64,000 nucleotides of DNA from Notoacmeibacter sp. MSK16QG-6. GTDB lineage: Bacteria > Pseudomonadota > Alphaproteobacteria > Rhizobiales > Rhizobiaceae. Both the position numbers and the translations under genes were made by a program. This document shows positions 54,706 through 63,512 of the stretch, piece by piece. The stretch is from the NCBI RefSeq assembly GCF_024158145.1, contig NZ_JAMYXM010000002.1, forward strand, positions 434,001 to 498,000. The letters run 5' to 3'. Every line of letters starts with the position of its first letter. Position 1 is the first letter of the stretch. The notes beneath the pieces are model-generated. The model had not been told where the DNA came from. It ran no database searches and saw only the letters and a list, made by a program, of their open reading frames with translations.

Positions 54706-55542
54706 TCAGATCGGTTGTCCCACGCCGATGCGCTGACTATTCCATAAATCGACGAAATGGTGAACAGGCCCATGGCCTTCGCCAATATTGAGCGTATCCG
54801 CCGCTCCAATAGCCCGGTTAAGCCACTGATGCGCTACCGCGACCGCATCGCTCAATTCTGCGCCTTTCGCAAGTTCGGCCGTTATGGCCGATGAAAGCGA
54901 ACAGCCAGTGCCATGCGTGTTTGCGGTTTCGATCCGATCCGAAACGAACGCTCGCCGGCCATCGGCCTCGACAAGAAGATCGGTGCAATGCGGACCCGAT
55001 CCGTGCCCGCCCTTGACCAGAACAGCCCGACACCCCGCACCCAGCAGCTGACGTGCCTGTTCTTCCATCTCTTCCAAATTGCCGGCCTCGCCGCTGTCAG
55101 TCAGCGCGGCAGCTTCCGGCAAATTCGGCGTTAGAAGCGTCGCAAGCGGCAAAAGGTGTTTGCGCATTGCGGAGACCGCATCGTCGTCAAGAAGTCTGTC
55201 GCCTGATTTGGCCACCATGACCGGGTCGAGCACGACAGGGCCTTCGAAACCCGCGATCGCCTCCGCCACGACGCGCGTCAATTCGCTTGTCCCAAGCATG
55301 CCGATTTTGATGGCGTCGACCGTTATGTCAGATAGGACCGCCTCGATCTGAGCCGATACAATCTTTGGCGACACGACCTCGACCATTGTCACGGCCTGCG
55401 TGTTCTGCGCGGTAATGGCAGTGATGGCTGAAGCACCATAGACGCCGAGCGCGCTAAACGTTTTCAGGTCGGCCTGAATTCCCGCGCCGCCACCCGAATC
55501 CGACCCGGCAATCGTTAGCGCAGTGGGCGTCCTCTTCGTCAA
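54706..55542 (-). CDS. thiD: Hydroxymethylpyrimidine/phosphomethylpyrimidine kinase
   Basis: Makes HMP-PP for thiamin synthesis in two phosphorylation steps. The 278-aa ribokinase-fold protein has TIAGSDSGGGAGIQADLKTF, the GMLGTSE and VVLDPVMVAKSG motifs, VLVKGGHG and the anion-hole motif THGTGCSLSSAI. No TPP riboswitch is visible in the short upstream region. Its other thiamin genes are not in the window. Confidence 0.95.
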   Translation of the reverse strand: MTKRTPTALTIAGSDSGGGAGIQADLKTFSALGVYGASAITAITAQNTQAVTMVEVVSPKIVSAQIEAVLSDITVDAIKIGMLGTSELTRVVAEAIAGFEGPVVLDPVMVAKSGDRLLDDDAVSAMRKHLLPLATLLTPNLPEAAALTDSGEAGNLEEMEEQARQLLGAGCRAVLVKGGHGSGPHCTDLLVEADGRRAFVSDRIETANTHGTGCSLSSAITAELAKGAELSDAVAVAHQWLNRAIGAADTLNIGEGHGPVHHFVDLWNSQRIGVGQPI

Positions 55543-55615
55543 TACCGTCCCCTATTCAAAGCGCAGCTAATTTAGCAGCATGACCACCCGCCGCAAGCTT
55601 GTTGCCCTTGGCACG

Positions 55616-55648
55616 AAAAAGGGCTGCCGAAAAGCATCCGGCAGCCCT
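55616..55648 (-). terminator. Intrinsic terminator of the BMP-type ABC operon
   Basis: Ten-bp arms (55620-55629 and 55639-55648), followed on the minus strand by TTTTTCG. It is 23 bp past the substrate-binding protein gene. Confidence 0.88.
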
Positions 55649-55670
55649 GTCGCGATCCGATGTCGCGGTT

Positions 55671-56750
55671 CTATTTCGGCAGATCCCCCTCGATCCCTTC
55701 GACATAGAAATTCATGCCCAGAAGCGTGCCGTCGTCTGCGCGCGTCCCTTCAGCAAGAAAATCGGATCCGTCCTGCTTTTTGAGAGGTCCGCTGAAGGGC
55801 TCCAGTTCATCGCTGGTGATCTTCTTCTCAGCTTCCTCGGCATCGGCTTTCACATCGTCGGGCATGTTCGTGTAGGGCGCCATGCGCACATTGCCCTCGG
55901 CAAAACCGTGCCATGTGTCGGACTGCTCGTAATTGCCATCCAGCAGCGCCTTTACCCGCTCGACATAGTACGGACCCCAATCGTCCACGATCGCTGTCAA
56001 TTGTGTTTCCGGGCCGAAATTGATCATGTCGGAGGCTTGGCCGAACGCCTTGATGCCGCGGTCCGCTGCAACCTGCATCGGTGCGGTCGAGTCGGTATGC
56101 TGCGTTATGATATCAGCGCCCTGGTCGACGAGCGCCTTGGCGGCGTCGGCCTCCTTGCCGGGATCGAACCACGTGTTCGCCCACACGACATTGACCTTGA
56201 TGTCCGGGTTGACACTTTTTGCCCCGATATAGAACGAGTTGATACCGCGGACGACTTCCGGAATCGGGAACGATGCGATGTAGCCGATCGTATTGCTTTC
56301 GGTAAGTTGTCCGGCAATGACGCCCTGCACATACCGGCCCTCATAGAATTTCGAGTTATACGTCGAGACGTTGTCGTGCTCGCGTTTGTACCCCGTCGCG
56401 TGCTCGAACTTCACATCCGGAAAACGGCCAGCGACTGCGTTGGTCGCGTCCATGTAGCCAAAGGACGTTGTGAAGATGATGTTGCAGCCGGAACGTGCGA
56501 ACCGTTCGATGGCGCGCTCTGCATCCGCGCCTTCCGGCACGCTTTCCAGAAATGCCGTCTCGACCTTGTCGCCAAGCTCTTCCTCGACCTGCTGACGGCC
56601 CTGATCGTGCTGATAGGACCAGCCGAAATCGCCGACCGGACCGACATAGATGAAGCAGGCTTTGACTTTATCCATCTGTGCGGCTGCGCCGCCGGCGGAT
56701 GCGAATACAATCGCGGCGGAAGCTGCAAGGAGCGTTGTAAGTCGTTTCAT
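55671..56750 (-). CDS. BMP-family ABC transporter substrate-binding protein
   Basis: Periplasmic binding protein of the basic membrane protein (Med/PnrA-like) family, which binds nucleosides. The 359-aa protein has a signal peptide (about 1-24, ASAGGAAA), then KACFIYVGPVGDFGWSYQHDQGRQQVE, IIFTTSFGYMDAT, GVIAGQLTES and TQHTDSTAPMQVAADRG. It is the last gene of an ATPase-permease-permease-binding protein operon. Purine nucleosides are the likely cargo from family knowledge. Confidence 0.92.
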   Translation of the reverse strand: MKRLTTLLAASAAIVFASAGGAAAQMDKVKACFIYVGPVGDFGWSYQHDQGRQQVEEELGDKVETAFLESVPEGADAERAIERFARSGCNIIFTTSFGYMDATNAVAGRFPDVKFEHATGYKREHDNVSTYNSKFYEGRYVQGVIAGQLTESNTIGYIASFPIPEVVRGINSFYIGAKSVNPDIKVNVVWANTWFDPGKEADAAKALVDQGADIITQHTDSTAPMQVAADRGIKAFGQASDMINFGPETQLTAIVDDWGPYYVERVKALLDGNYEQSDTWHGFAEGNVRMAPYTNMPDDVKADAEEAEKKITSDELEPFSGPLKKQDGSDFLAEGTRADDGTLLGMNFYVEGIEGDLPK

Positions 56751-56789
56751 GATGTCAGACCTTTCTTTTGATCGGGAGGAGGATTGAGC

Positions 56790-57716
56790 CTAGCGGTCAG
56801 GGACGAATGGCTGCCCGAGACTGGCTGGCGTGTTGACGAGTGCAAGGCGACGGTTGCGGGAAATCAGCACCAGCACCAAGACCGTGGCGAGATAGGGAAG
56901 CGACGACAAAAACTGGCTGGGCACGGCCTTTAACGCGCCGACAATCGAATCGAACGGTGCGGGCAACCCGGTAATGGTGGAAAGGCTCATCGCCTGTACC
57001 TGGAGCTGACCGATGGTAATCGCCCCGAACAGCCATGCCCCGACAAGAACGCGAACGGGCCGCCAGGACGCAAAAACGACGAGGGCGAGAGCGATCCATC
57101 CGCGCCCGGAGGTCATCGCTTCCACCCATTGCGGCGTATAGACCAGGCTGAGATACGCGCCGGCCAGACCGGCGCACGCCCCGCCGAAGGCAACAGCGCC
57201 GTAGCGGATCGCGATAACCGGCACCCCAAGCGCATGAGCGGAAACATGGCTGTCTCCGACGGCCCTTATTTTCAGTCCTGGCTTGGTATGAAACAGGAAC
57301 CAGGCCACCGCGACCAACAACAACAGCGAAAACCAGAAAATCGGATCGAGGCCGAGAAAGACCGGCCCCATCCGTATACCCGGCTGACCCACATAGGCTT
57401 CGCCAATCTGACCGGATATTCCAAGACCGAGAAGCGTGAGCGCAAGGCCTGTCGCCACCTGATTGGAAGCCAGGGTCAGCGTCAAGAAAGCGAAAAGCTG
57501 CGAAAAGACCGCGCCGACGACGATTGCCGCCAGCGCCCCGATAGCCGGCGAACCCGTGGCGAGACCCACGCCGAAGCCGGTCACCGCGCCCATCGCCATC
57601 ATGCCTTCCACACCAAGGTTGAGGACGCCGGCGCGCTCAGCGACCAATTCGCCTATGGCGGCGAGAAACAGCGGCGTGGCAGCCGTGGCGATTGAGATCA
57701 GGATAGCCTCAAGCAT
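56790..57716 (-). CDS. BMP-type ABC transporter permease 2
   Basis: Inner-membrane permease (branched-chain/nucleoside type), 308 aa with about eight to nine hydrophobic segments. Motifs include LFLAAIGELVAERAGVLNLGVEGMM and VGDSHVSAHALGVPV. The ATG at 57716 overlaps the previous gene's stop by 8 bp; longer forms begin with Arg-rich non-protein-like sequence. Confidence 0.9.
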   Translation of the reverse strand: MLEAILISIATAATPLFLAAIGELVAERAGVLNLGVEGMMAMGAVTGFGVGLATGSPAIGALAAIVVGAVFSQLFAFLTLTLASNQVATGLALTLLGLGISGQIGEAYVGQPGIRMGPVFLGLDPIFWFSLLLLVAVAWFLFHTKPGLKIRAVGDSHVSAHALGVPVIAIRYGAVAFGGACAGLAGAYLSLVYTPQWVEAMTSGRGWIALALVVFASWRPVRVLVGAWLFGAITIGQLQVQAMSLSTITGLPAPFDSIVGALKAVPSQFLSSLPYLATVLVLVLISRNRRLALVNTPASLGQPFVPDR

Positions 57717-58881
57717 GGCGCCCGGCCTCCGGAACCGCACTCGCCGCCGCATCGATATCGCGCTTCTGATCCGACCCGGTCGTTGCGGCAGGCGTTTCGG
57801 CAATGACACCGCCCGAAGACTGCCCGGCGATGCGAATGCGGTAATTGATCAGCGTGTCGCAGCCCAGCACGAAAAAGAGGATCATTCCCTGGAAAACCCG
57901 CGCGATCTTATCGGATACACCGAGCGAGATCTGCGCCGCTTCGCCGCCGAGATAGGAAAGCGCCAGAACCAGCCCGGCAAGAATGGCGCCCGCCGGATTG
58001 AGTCGCCCGAGAAACGCGACGATGATGGCCGTAAAGCCGTAGCCGGGCGAGATGACGGGGCGCAACTGTCCGATGGCGCCGGCGACTTCGATAATACCGG
58101 CCAACCCTGCCAGAGCGCCGGAGAGCAGGAAAGCGAACATGGTCGTTCGGCCCGGCGAAAATCCGCCGAAACGCGCCGCGCGAGGACTTTGTCCCGTCAC
58201 TCGAAGCGAGAAGCCGCGCCGCGTCCGCGCAAGCATGTACCAAAGTCCGAGCGCCACAAGAATGGCGATGCCAAAACCCCAATGTGCTCGTCCCGAAGCG
58301 TAGTCGATCGCCGGCACCGTTGCTTCTGTCGGGAACCGAACCGTCTGCGGAAAATTGTAACCGGCAGGGTCGCGCCACGGTCCGCGCACCAGCCAGTCCA
58401 GGAAAAGTTGCGCTACATAAACCAGCATGAGGCTGGTCAGAATTTCACTCGTTCCAAATTTTGCTTTCAAAAGGCCCGGAATGGACGCCCACAACGCACC
58501 ACCTAGCATTCCAAGGCATAGCATGAGCGGCAATGTGAGAAGATTTCGAAAATCCGGTATCAGCACTGGCACAATCGCGCCTGCGATAGCGCCCATGACC
58601 AACTGCCCCTCCGCGCCGATGTTCCAGTTACCGGAGAGAAAGGCGATGCAGAGCCCTGCCCCAATGAGAATCAGTGGCGTGGCCTTCACTGCCAGTTCGT
58701 GCAGAGACCAACCTTCTGTGAGCGGCTCGATGAGATAGGCGTAGAGTGCGGCGCCGGGGCTTTTGCCGATCGCGAGAAACAGGATCACACCGGCGACAAG
58801 CGTCAGGGTCAGCGCGATGAAAGGCGAAAGCGTCGCAAAAAGCGGCGACGGATTGGCGCGCTTGTTCAGAGCAATCATCAT
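57709..58881 (-). CDS. BMP-type ABC transporter permease 1
   Basis: Inner-membrane permease, 390 aa, with the conserved LCIAFLSGNWNIGAEGQLVMGAIAGA segment and RVTGQSPRAARFGG. About nine to ten hydrophobic segments; the C-terminus has a long hydrophilic tail (about 35 residues). The start at 58881 overlaps the ATPase gene stop by 4 bp (the upstream part of the longer open frame lies inside that gene). Confidence 0.9.
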   Translation of the reverse strand: MMIALNKRANPSPLFATLSPFIALTLTLVAGVILFLAIGKSPGAALYAYLIEPLTEGWSLHELAVKATPLILIGAGLCIAFLSGNWNIGAEGQLVMGAIAGAIVPVLIPDFRNLLTLPLMLCLGMLGGALWASIPGLLKAKFGTSEILTSLMLVYVAQLFLDWLVRGPWRDPAGYNFPQTVRFPTEATVPAIDYASGRAHWGFGIAILVALGLWYMLARTRRGFSLRVTGQSPRAARFGGFSPGRTTMFAFLLSGALAGLAGIIEVAGAIGQLRPVISPGYGFTAIIVAFLGRLNPAGAILAGLVLALSYLGGEAAQISLGVSDKIARVFQGMILFFVLGCDTLINYRIRIAGQSSGGVIAETPAATTGSDQKRDIDAAASAVPEAGRHA

Positions 58882-60422
58882 GCCTGCATCTCCGCCAGCT
58901 CCGCATGGTCTGGATCGGCGCCGCCCATGAGAAGACCGATCTTTTCGCGCGTCGCCTCTTCGATAGGAATAGGTCTGGACATCCGCCCGTGATGCATGAC
59001 GGCAATGGCATCGGCAATCTCGAAAAGCTCGTCGAGATCCTGGCTGATAGCGAGAACCGCCCCGCCGCGGCGCGCCACATTCGCAAGCGCACCACGGATT
59101 CGCGCGGCCGCGCCGGCATCGACGCCCCATGTCGGTTGATTGACGATGATGAGCAAAGGCTCGCGGTCCAGTTCCCGCCCAACCAGATATTTCTGCAGAT
59201 TACCGCCCGACAAGGCCGATGCATGAGGGTCGGGCGCGCCTTTTCGCACATCCATGGTCTCGGAAATGTGCGCCGCGACTGCTTTCAGCTTGTTCTTCAG
59301 GATGCTGCCCAGCGTGCCCGTAAAGAGTGCGCTATCGGTGCCATGACGCGATAGAAAAAGGTTGTCGGTAAGCGCCATGGCCGGCGCGGCCCCGTGGCCA
59401 AGTCTCTCTTCGGGCACGAAGGCTGCGCCGAGTGCGCGCCGCTCCTCAATATCCATGTGTCCCGCGGCGCTTCCATCTATCGAGACCATATCGGCACGGT
59501 TCTGCAGAACTTCGCCGGAAAGCGCTTCGAACAATTCGCCCTGCCCGTTCCCCGCCACACCGGCTATGCCGATCACCATCCCGGCGGGCACAGTCAGGTC
59601 GATATCCTTGAGCGGAACGGCGAAGGGTGAAGCCGCTGGCAGAGACAGGCCGTTCAACCGAAGCACCGCTCGGTCGGAAGCATGATCGACAGCGGCGGAG
59701 GCCCGAGAAAATCCCTCCACCTCCTCTCCTACCATCATGGCGGCGAGGCTGCCGGCAGTCTCTTCGCTGGGTGTGCAATGGGCGACCACCCTGCCGTGAC
59801 GCAGCACCGTCGCGCTGTCACACAGGCGGCGAACCTCATCCAGCCTGTGACTGATATAAAGAACGCTGCGACCTTCACTTTTCAGCCGCTCCAGCGTCTC
59901 GAACAGCTTCTCGGCTTCCTGCGGTGTCAATACGGATGTCGGCTCGTCCAGAATGATGAGCTTCGGATCCTGCATCAGGCAGCGAACGATCTCGATACGT
60001 TGACGTTCTCCGACCGACAGTTCGCCGACAAGTGCATCGGGGTCGATTGGCAGGCCGTAGGTTTCCGAGACTTCGCGCGCCCTGGCTCCAATCGCGCCGT
60101 GCCCGGTGCCACCGCCTTCGAACGCCAGCGCAATATTCTCGCCGGCGGTCAGCGCTTCAAACAGGGAGAAGTGCTGAAAGACCATTCCGATCCCGAGTGC
60201 CCGCGCCTCGCCAGGCGTCTCTATTGAAACCGGATTGCCTTCCCAGCGAATGACGCCCGCGTCAGGCCGAAGCGAACCGAAGAGCATCTTGACGAATGTC
60301 GACTTCCCCGCCCCGTTCTCGCCGAGAAGCGCATGAATTTCGCCGGGTTTTATAACGAGATCGACTGCATCGTTGGCAACAAGCGTGCCGAAGCGTTTGG
60401 TCAGCCCTTCGACAGAGAGCAT
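58878..60422 (-). CDS. BMP-type ABC transporter ATPase (two nucleotide-binding domains)
   Basis: The 514-aa protein carries two ABC domains in tandem. First: Walker A LLGENGAGKSTFVKML, signature LSVGERQRIEIVR, Walker B LIILDEPTSVL. Second: degenerate Walker A region GVAGNGQGELFEAL and signature LSGGNLQKYLVGREL. This layout is that of nucleoside and simple-sugar importers. I start at ATG 60422 (MLSVEGLTKRFGTLVAND); an earlier start at 60500 gives 26 extra residues. First gene of the operon. Confidence 0.92.
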   Translation of the reverse strand: MLSVEGLTKRFGTLVANDAVDLVIKPGEIHALLGENGAGKSTFVKMLFGSLRPDAGVIRWEGNPVSIETPGEARALGIGMVFQHFSLFEALTAGENIALAFEGGGTGHGAIGARAREVSETYGLPIDPDALVGELSVGERQRIEIVRCLMQDPKLIILDEPTSVLTPQEAEKLFETLERLKSEGRSVLYISHRLDEVRRLCDSATVLRHGRVVAHCTPSEETAGSLAAMMVGEEVEGFSRASAAVDHASDRAVLRLNGLSLPAASPFAVPLKDIDLTVPAGMVIGIAGVAGNGQGELFEALSGEVLQNRADMVSIDGSAAGHMDIEERRALGAAFVPEERLGHGAAPAMALTDNLFLSRHGTDSALFTGTLGSILKNKLKAVAAHISETMDVRKGAPDPHASALSGGNLQKYLVGRELDREPLLIIVNQPTWGVDAGAAARIRGALANVARRGGAVLAISQDLDELFEIADAIAVMHHGRMSRPIPIEEATREKIGLLMGGADPDHAELAEMQA

Positions 60423-60582
60423 GGCGGTTTGGTGGTCATTCCCGTTCGAATGCAAGACCGTTCGCTTCCCCAGACTGTCGGTTTCATACCGCAACTGCAC
60501 AATGAGACAGGCTTTCGCATTGTCCGGGATCGGTCAAGCGGAAACTGGCAGGCGAAGAACCTGTCGTCAAAACAAGACAATC

Positions 60583-61500
60583 TTACCTGTTGAAGTCGAT
60601 CCGGCGCGCCTTTTGCAGCCAGCGTTCACGCGCCCAAATGAAAAGTCCGGCCGCGGAAACGATGGATGCGCCGATAATCGTGAAGCTATCGGGATATTCG
60701 TTGAAGAGCAGCGCGCTCCAGAACGTCATCCAGATGAGGAAAGAGTAGGAGAATGGCGTCAGTACGCCAGCTTCGGCAAACCGGTGAGCGCGCACGAAAA
60801 CCTCATGCCCGGCCCATCCGAGCAATCCGATTCCGAAAAGCATGATCCATTCCATTGGCCTGTCCGGCATTTGCCAGAACAGAAAGGCGAAAGGCGCGAG
60901 CACGACGGTTCCGACGAGGCCGCCGTAAAACTGCATCGTCATCGGCGATACCTCGCCGGATAGTCGCCGGGTAAGTAGCGCATAGAGCGCCATGAGAAAC
61001 GCGGTGCCAAGAGAGATGAAGACGGCCCAGTGCAGCGTTGCGTCAAACGGGCGGATCGCAACGAGAAGTCCGCAAAAACCGATAAGAATGGCCGACCAGC
61101 GCCATGGCCCGACCCGCTCGCCGAGAAGGGGCCAAGACAGCGCGCAGACGATGATCGGCGCAGAGAAGGCGATTGTCGCCGTAAGAGTAAGGGGTAGATA
61201 GCGAACCGCGATAAAGTTGGTGACCGATGTGCCGACCAGAAGAAGCGCTCGAAGAACGACAAGCCCGATCTTTTCGGAAGCAAACCGATCGAAACTCAGG
61301 CCGCCTCGTGCGATCAATCCGATCGTCAGAACCAGGTGAACCGCGTAGCGCATGAAGGCGATCTGAAGGGCGGCCAGCCCCGCCTGCCCCATCCATTTGG
61401 CGCTCGTGTCGACCATGGAGAATGTCGCGTAGGCCAGCAGCATCAGCACGATACCGAGCGTGAGGCGGTCTTCGCGCGCCTTCGATGCCAGCCCGACCAT
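60583..61500 (-). CDS. EamA/DMT superfamily exporter
   Basis: The 305-aa protein has ten hydrophobic segments in two EamA repeats (LLAYATFSMVDTSAKWMGQAGL and GWAGHEVFVRAHRFAEAGVLTPFSY). The ATG at 61500 has AAGGAG 5 bp upstream; a GTG two codons earlier would overlap that site. Substrate unknown. It is separate from the ABC operon and divergent from the FAA-hydrolase-family gene. Confidence 0.88.
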   Translation of the reverse strand: MVGLASKAREDRLTLGIVLMLLAYATFSMVDTSAKWMGQAGLAALQIAFMRYAVHLVLTIGLIARGGLSFDRFASEKIGLVVLRALLLVGTSVTNFIAVRYLPLTLTATIAFSAPIIVCALSWPLLGERVGPWRWSAILIGFCGLLVAIRPFDATLHWAVFISLGTAFLMALYALLTRRLSGEVSPMTMQFYGGLVGTVVLAPFAFLFWQMPDRPMEWIMLFGIGLLGWAGHEVFVRAHRFAEAGVLTPFSYSFLIWMTFWSALLFNEYPDSFTIIGASIVSAAGLFIWARERWLQKARRIDFNR

Positions 61501-61615
61501 GAACACTCCTTCTGCCTTAACCTATCCTGCCGTCATAAGAGAGACGTGGCTTTGACGCTCAACTGCTTCTTTCTACTTCATCGCGCAAGGTAGAATATTC
61601 TGGAGGCGAAATGCG

Positions 61616-62464
61616 ATGAAGCTTGTACGATACGGCGAACGGGGCGCTGAAAAGCCGGGGCTAATCGATGCCAGCGGCGTCCTGCGGGATCTTTCGGGCG
61701 AAGTGAAAGACATCACCGGCGCGACGCTTTCGCCAGATAGCATTGAGCGATTGACGGCTCTCGACGCCGATAGCCTTCCGACTGTTCCAGGCGAGCCGCG
61801 CCTCGGCCCTCCGGTCCGCGACATAGGCAAATTCATGTGCATTGGTTTGAATTATGCGGATCATGCCGCCGAAACCGGCCTGGATCTGCCGGAACACCCA
61901 ATACTTTTCATGAAGGCGACAAGCGCCATCAACGGCCCGAACGACGACGTCGTCCTTCCCCGCGGCTCCAAACGATCCGACTGGGAAGTCGAACTCGGCG
62001 TCGTGATCGGCAGCACGGCAAAATACGTTTCAGAAGCGGATGCCCTGTCACATGTCGCTGGCTACTGCACGGTGAACGACGTTTCCGAGCGTCGCTTCCA
62101 GGGCAAACTTTCCGGCCAGTGGACCAAGGGCAAAAGCTGCGACACTTTCGGACCTGTCGGCCCTTGGCTGGTGACGGCCGACGAGGTCGCCGATCCTCAA
62201 AATCTTTCGCTGCGTTGCTCGGTCAATGGCCAAACGATGCAGAATGGCTCCACACGGACGATGGTGTTCACGGTCGCGCAGATCATCGCACACCTGTCTG
62301 AACTGTTTACCCTTCATCCCGGCGATATTATCGCAACCGGCACTCCGCCGGGCGTTGGAATGGGTATGAAACCCGAGCCGGTTTATCTCAAATCCGGCGA
62401 TGTCATGGAGCTTGAGGTCGAAGGGCTAGGCCGGCAGAGGCAAAACGTTCGAATGGACCCGTGA
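61616..62464 (+). CDS. Fumarylacetoacetate hydrolase family protein
   Basis: The 282-aa protein has the FAH beta-roll with IGKFMCIGLNYADHAAETG, PILFMKATSAINGPNDDV, metal-binding SDWEVELGVVIG, YCTVNDVSERRFQ, GKSCDTFGPVGPWLV and PGDIIATGTPPGVGMG. These fit the group with ureidoglycolate lyase-like and 2-keto-3-deoxy acid hydrolases. The exact substrate cannot be read from sequence. The neighbours (aroQ downstream, an exporter upstream) do not fix it. Confidence 0.9.
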   Translation: MKLVRYGERGAEKPGLIDASGVLRDLSGEVKDITGATLSPDSIERLTALDADSLPTVPGEPRLGPPVRDIGKFMCIGLNYADHAAETGLDLPEHPILFMKATSAINGPNDDVVLPRGSKRSDWEVELGVVIGSTAKYVSEADALSHVAGYCTVNDVSERRFQGKLSGQWTKGKSCDTFGPVGPWLVTADEVADPQNLSLRCSVNGQTMQNGSTRTMVFTVAQIIAHLSELFTLHPGDIIATGTPPGVGMGMKPEPVYLKSGDVMELEVEGLGRQRQNVRMDP

Positions 62465-62550
62465 CCAAATAAAGACCGGGGCTTGCCGATATCGCCATCT
62501 TCCCCGATAGCTAAAATCTACCGACCAACCTACGCTGACCGGAGACAATC

Positions 62551-62994
62551 GTGGCGAACATTCTTCTGCTGAACGGCCCGAATCTCAACCTTCTCGGATC
62601 GCGCGAGCCGGATATTTACGGTCACGAAACGCTGACCGATGTCGAGGCCTCCGTTCGCACAGTTCTAGAAAATGCCAGGCACAGTCTTCGCGCTGAGCAG
62701 TCAAATCGTGAATACGAACTGATCGATTGGGTACACGATGCCCGTGACGACCATGCAGCGATCATCATCAATCCAGGAGCCTTCACGCACACGTCGATCG
62801 CGCTTCTGGACGCCTTCAACGCCTATGAGGGTTTCGTTTTCGAAGTTCACATCTCCAACGTCCACAAACGCGAATCCTTCCGTCACCACTCCTATATCGG
62901 CTTGCGTGCAGACGGCATCATCGTCGGCTGCGGCGTTCAGGGCTATGAGTTAGCGGCGCGACGGGTTGTTACCCTGTTGTCCCAGACGGATTGA
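62551..62994 (+). CDS. aroQ: 3-dehydroquinate dehydratase, type II
   Basis: Third step of the shikimate pathway. The 147-aa protein begins at a GTG with GGAGACAATC upstream and has all type II motifs: [50 protein letters not shown] and [14 protein letters not shown]. Length is typical. It overlaps nothing; the flavodoxin-like gene starts 14 bp later. Confidence 0.96.
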   Translation: MANILLLNGPNLNLLGSREPDIYGHETLTDVEASVRTVLENARHSLRAEQSNREYELIDWVHDARDDHAAIIINPGAFTHTSIALLDAFNAYEGFVFEVHISNVHKRESFRHHSYIGLRADGIIVGCGVQGYELAARRVVTLLSQTD

Positions 62995-63008
62995 TCCTGC
63001 AGGACGCC

Positions 63009-63497
63009 ATGCCTTCGCTTCTCATCGTCTACCACTCCAAGACAGGCGGCACCCGCCAGATGGTGGAAGCGGCCGCCGAAGCAGCGGGTAAGGAAGAGAT
63101 CGAGCTGGTCGTCAAGAAGGCGTCACAGGCCGGCCCGGACGATGTCCTCAAAGCGGATGGCTACCTTTTCGCGACGCCCGAAAATCTGGCGGCGATTGCC
63201 GGCCTCATGAAGGATTTCTACGATCGCAGCTATTACCCCGTTCTTGGCAAGATCGAGGGACGACCCTATGCGCAGATGGTCTGCGCCGGTACGGACGGAG
63301 AGAACGCCGCGCGCCAAACCGCCCGCATCGCAAAAGGTTGGCGGCTGAAAGCAATTGCCGAGCCGCTGATCGTCTGCGTGAACGCTGATTCCAAAGATAA
63401 AATTTTGGCCGACAAATCGATCCTACAGTCTGATCTGGACCGCTGCGCCCAACTCGGTCAAAGCCTTGCCGCCGGGCTTTCCATGGGCATTTTTTGA
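63009..63497 (+). CDS. Flavodoxin-like/NADPH-dependent FMN protein
   Basis: The 162-aa protein has a flavodoxin-fold start LLIVYHSKTGGTRQMVEAAAE with the FMN phosphate loop (HSKTGGT), DGYLFATPENLAAIAGLMKDFYDR and the middle FMN loop VCAGTDGENAAR. It likely binds FMN. The ATG at 63009 has GCAGGA upstream. No partner reductase is nearby. Function unassigned. Confidence 0.85.
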   Translation: MPSLLIVYHSKTGGTRQMVEAAAEAAGKEEIELVVKKASQAGPDDVLKADGYLFATPENLAAIAGLMKDFYDRSYYPVLGKIEGRPYAQMVCAGTDGENAARQTARIAKGWRLKAIAEPLIVCVNADSKDKILADKSILQSDLDRCAQLGQSLAAGLSMGIF

Positions 63498-63512
63498 GAG
63501 ACTGCCGGTGTC

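Noticed and set aside
54952-55542. TPP riboswitch for thiD
   Set aside because: The short region upstream of thiD lacks the conserved CTGAGA and ACCTGA-type elements.
55599-56771. 390-codon plus-strand open frame opposite the BMP binding protein
   Set aside because: Covers both the terminator and the well-supported minus-strand gene; no recognisable motifs.
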